A stretch of 7,177 bases of DNA, from contig PXSV01000173.1 in assembly GCA_003022685.1 (NCBI GenBank), forward strand, positions 16,914 to 24,090, written 5' to 3'. The notes under the pieces were generated by a model that was not told where the DNA came from, ran no database searches, and was given only the letters and a program-made list of their open reading frames with translations. Made by a program: the position numbers and the translations under genes. Shown here in pieces: positions 6,295 to 7,177 of the stretch (position 1 is its first letter; every line of letters starts with the position of its first letter). The stretch is from Halobacteriales archaeon SW_9_67_24 (GTDB taxonomy: Archaea; Halobacteriota; Halobacteria; Halobacteriales; Halococcaceae).

Positions 6295-6307
6295 CATAAC
6301 CGTTTTC
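6295..6307 (-). promoter_or_regulatory. BRE/TATA promoter for the sulfite oxidase-like gene
   Basis: On the minus strand GAAAACGG is followed by TTATG, whose centre (about 6297) is 26 bases before the ATG at 6271. That spacing puts transcription initiation at or next to the A of the start codon, so a leaderless mRNA is predicted. Confidence 0.55.
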
Positions 6308-6343
6308 CCGTCCCGAGCGGCGTCACGGGATCGACGGGACGGG
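6307..6343. repeat. 9-bp inverted repeat abutting the sulfite oxidase promoter
   Basis: CCCGTCCCG (6307-6315) is perfectly complementary to CGGGACGGG (6335-6343), 19 bases apart; a further CGGGA lies at 6326-6330. The left arm abuts the BRE-like GAAAACGG of the minus-strand promoter. The position suits an activator or repressor site. No T run follows on either strand, so it is not a good terminator. The rest of 6344-6425 is GC-rich with no other clear signal. Confidence 0.45.
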
Positions 6344-6425
6344 CGGGCCGTCGCGGCAGTGTCGTGGAACCGGGGAAAGCCGCCACGGCCGGCGTTCTCG
6401 ACTCGCCGCGGGGTCCGAGCCGCGA

Positions 6426-6818
6426 TCAGGCCCTCGTCAGTTCGTCCGTGGCAACGACGGCGATCCGGCCGACGACGACGCTGACCGCCACGGCGATCGG
6501 AAGCAGGACGATGACGGCGAACAGGCCGAACATCAGCGTCAGGAACGCCAGGTCGATCTGGAGGTCGAGCGGAAGCGACGCCGTGTTGGTCCAGACGGCC
6601 ACGAGTGCGACGACCAGCGAGAGCAACGCACCGATCAACCTTGCCGTGCCGGCGTCGACGAACTCCTTCTGGAACCGGTCGCTCAGCAGCCCCCCGACGA
6701 TGCCGGCGACGGCGGGTGTCGCGAGATAGACGTACGGCTGCGGCCGGACGGCCACGAGCAGGACGACGAGCACGGCCGTCTGTGCGAGCGCACCGAGCAC
6801 CGGGGCGGCACGTTTCAT
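6426..6818 (-). CDS. Small four-helix membrane protein, function unknown
   Basis: I do not firmly recognise this 130-residue protein. It has four hydrophobic segments at about 6-24, 29-46, 59-77 and 90-122, the last long enough for one and a half to two helices. A Gly-rich second segment (PAVAGIVGGLLS) is followed by a charged loop, SDRFQKEFVDAGTAR, and the third segment begins LIGALL. This Gly-rich helix, charged loop, Gly-rich helix layout resembles small haloarchaeal membrane proteins of the DUF5518 type, which is a guess. The frame is open much further upstream (to 7163), but I choose ATG 6818 because a TATA-like TTTTATG is centred 28 bases upstream, predicting a leaderless mRNA, and because the residues just before it read like translated promoter. 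It runs in the same direction as the sulfite oxidase gene, 154 bases upstream of it, with that gene's promoter in between. Confidence 0.65.
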   Translation of the reverse strand: MKRAAPVLGALAQTAVLVVLLVAVRPQPYVYLATPAVAGIVGGLLSDRFQKEFVDAGTARLIGALLSLVVALVAVWTNTASLPLDLQIDLAFLTLMFGLFAVIVLLPIAVAVSVVVGRIAVVATDELTRA

Positions 6819-7102
6819 TGGCTCGAAATTAGTGCCAGCGTTCATAAAACTACTGGGCCGAGACATGTTCGAGCCGGACGGCGTGGTGTGACCGTCCTCC
6901 GCGGCGGGCGCGGCCTGCTCTGCCCGGGTATCGCCGCCGAGAAAAGTGAACACGGCTCCGCCGAACAGCGTCGTCCCCAGCAGGAGTGCCAGGCCGAGAT
7001 CCGGGCGGAAGACGGTCAGGAGAGCGGTCGGAACGACGATCACGCCGGGGTAGCGACCGCGTACCGAGCGAGCTCGACGTGGTACGCCGAGTCTTCGGCC
7101 AT
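6819..7102 (-). pseudogene. Probable frameshifted small membrane protein
   Basis: ATG 7102 opens a frame of 20 codons, MAEDSAYHVELARYAVATPA, with acidic, GC3-rich codons typical of this genome; it stops at 7042-7040. The frame one base back then takes over with PGVIVVPTALL and about two hydrophobic segments (VIVVPTALLTVFRP, LGLALLLGTTLFGGAVFTFL), followed by an acidic Ala-rich tail. One extra C in the CCCC run at 7050-7047 would join them into one sensible protein. Upstream of 7042 the second frame reads as very basic residues unlike the rest of the window, so it is not the real N-terminus. The second frame has no stop before the next gene at 6818, so the original end is unclear; the last part overlaps that gene's promoter. 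A sequencing error is possible. Bases 7103-7177 show only a weak TATA-like TACAA about 28 bases before ATG 7102. Function is unknown. Confidence 0.4.
6843..6850 (-). promoter_or_regulatory. TATA box for the small membrane protein
   Basis: On the minus strand GTTTTATG is the most AT-rich octamer for some distance. Its centre is about 28 bases before ATG 6818, the spacing expected for leaderless transcription. It decides the start of the downstream gene. Confidence 0.5.
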
Positions 7103-7177
7103 GAATCGGTGTGTGAATCGTGAGCACTTGTACTGTCGGACGGAACTGTCTCGGAAACGACACTGGAACAGCCAGTT

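Noticed and set aside
6307..6343. The GC-rich inverted repeat as a rho-independent terminator
   Set aside because: No T run follows the stem on either strand, and it abuts a promoter.
5144..6484. A 446-codon open frame on the plus strand opposite the sulfite oxidase-like gene
   Set aside because: The minus-strand frame has the full molybdoenzyme motif set. The plus frame is Arg/Pro/Val-rich without any motif and would run through the minus-strand promoter.
7103..7163. ATG 7163 as the start of a 245-residue membrane protein
   Set aside because: The first 40 residues are strongly basic and unlike other proteins here. The competing frame from ATG 7102 is acidic and reads like a real N-terminus.

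Overview
The window looks like a piece of a haloarchaeal (class Halobacteria) chromosome. By eye the DNA is roughly two-thirds GC, third codon positions are almost all G or C, and the predicted proteins are acidic and rich in Asp/Glu. There is a Tat-type signal peptide, and the promoters look archaeal (BRE/TATA, with starts suggesting leaderless transcripts). I do not assign a genus.

Region 1 (1-2601, + strand) is the 3' end of an arginine biosynthesis operon. It holds a 5'-truncated argD-type aminotransferase, an argE/lysK-type M20 deacylase and an intact ornithine carbamoyltransferase, argF. The three are joined by two 4-base GTGA stop/start overlaps, each preceded by a GGAGG sequence inside the end of the previous gene. 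In archaea that use carrier-protein-bound intermediates these enzymes act in order: ArgD transaminates the semialdehyde, ArgE releases ornithine, and ArgF carbamoylates it to citrulline.

Region 2 (2602-4399) is a 213-base promoter region, then a Tat-exported two-domain protein, then a 3' region with a T-rich terminator candidate. The protein has an N-terminal ferritin-like four-helix domain that keeps likely di-iron ligands, fused to a C-terminal spondin-like domain. This is the most unusual gene here.

Region 3 (4400-6271) is a convergent pair. A Yip1-like membrane protein (+) and a cytoplasmic sulfite oxidase-family molybdoenzyme (-) end on the two halves of one TGATCA, with no base between them. 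The Yip1-like gene is preceded by two micro-ORFs chained to it by stop/start overlaps. The molybdoenzyme has a promoter suggesting a leaderless mRNA, with a 9-bp inverted repeat just upstream.

Region 4 (6272-7177, - strand) holds a small four-helix membrane protein with its own leaderless-type promoter. Upstream of it is what looks like a second small membrane protein broken by a one-base loss in a C run.

I saw no RNA genes, insertion sequences, CRISPR arrays or clear mobile-element signs. Apart from the ferritin-spondin fusion the gene content is ordinary, and I do not see a multi-gene novel system.
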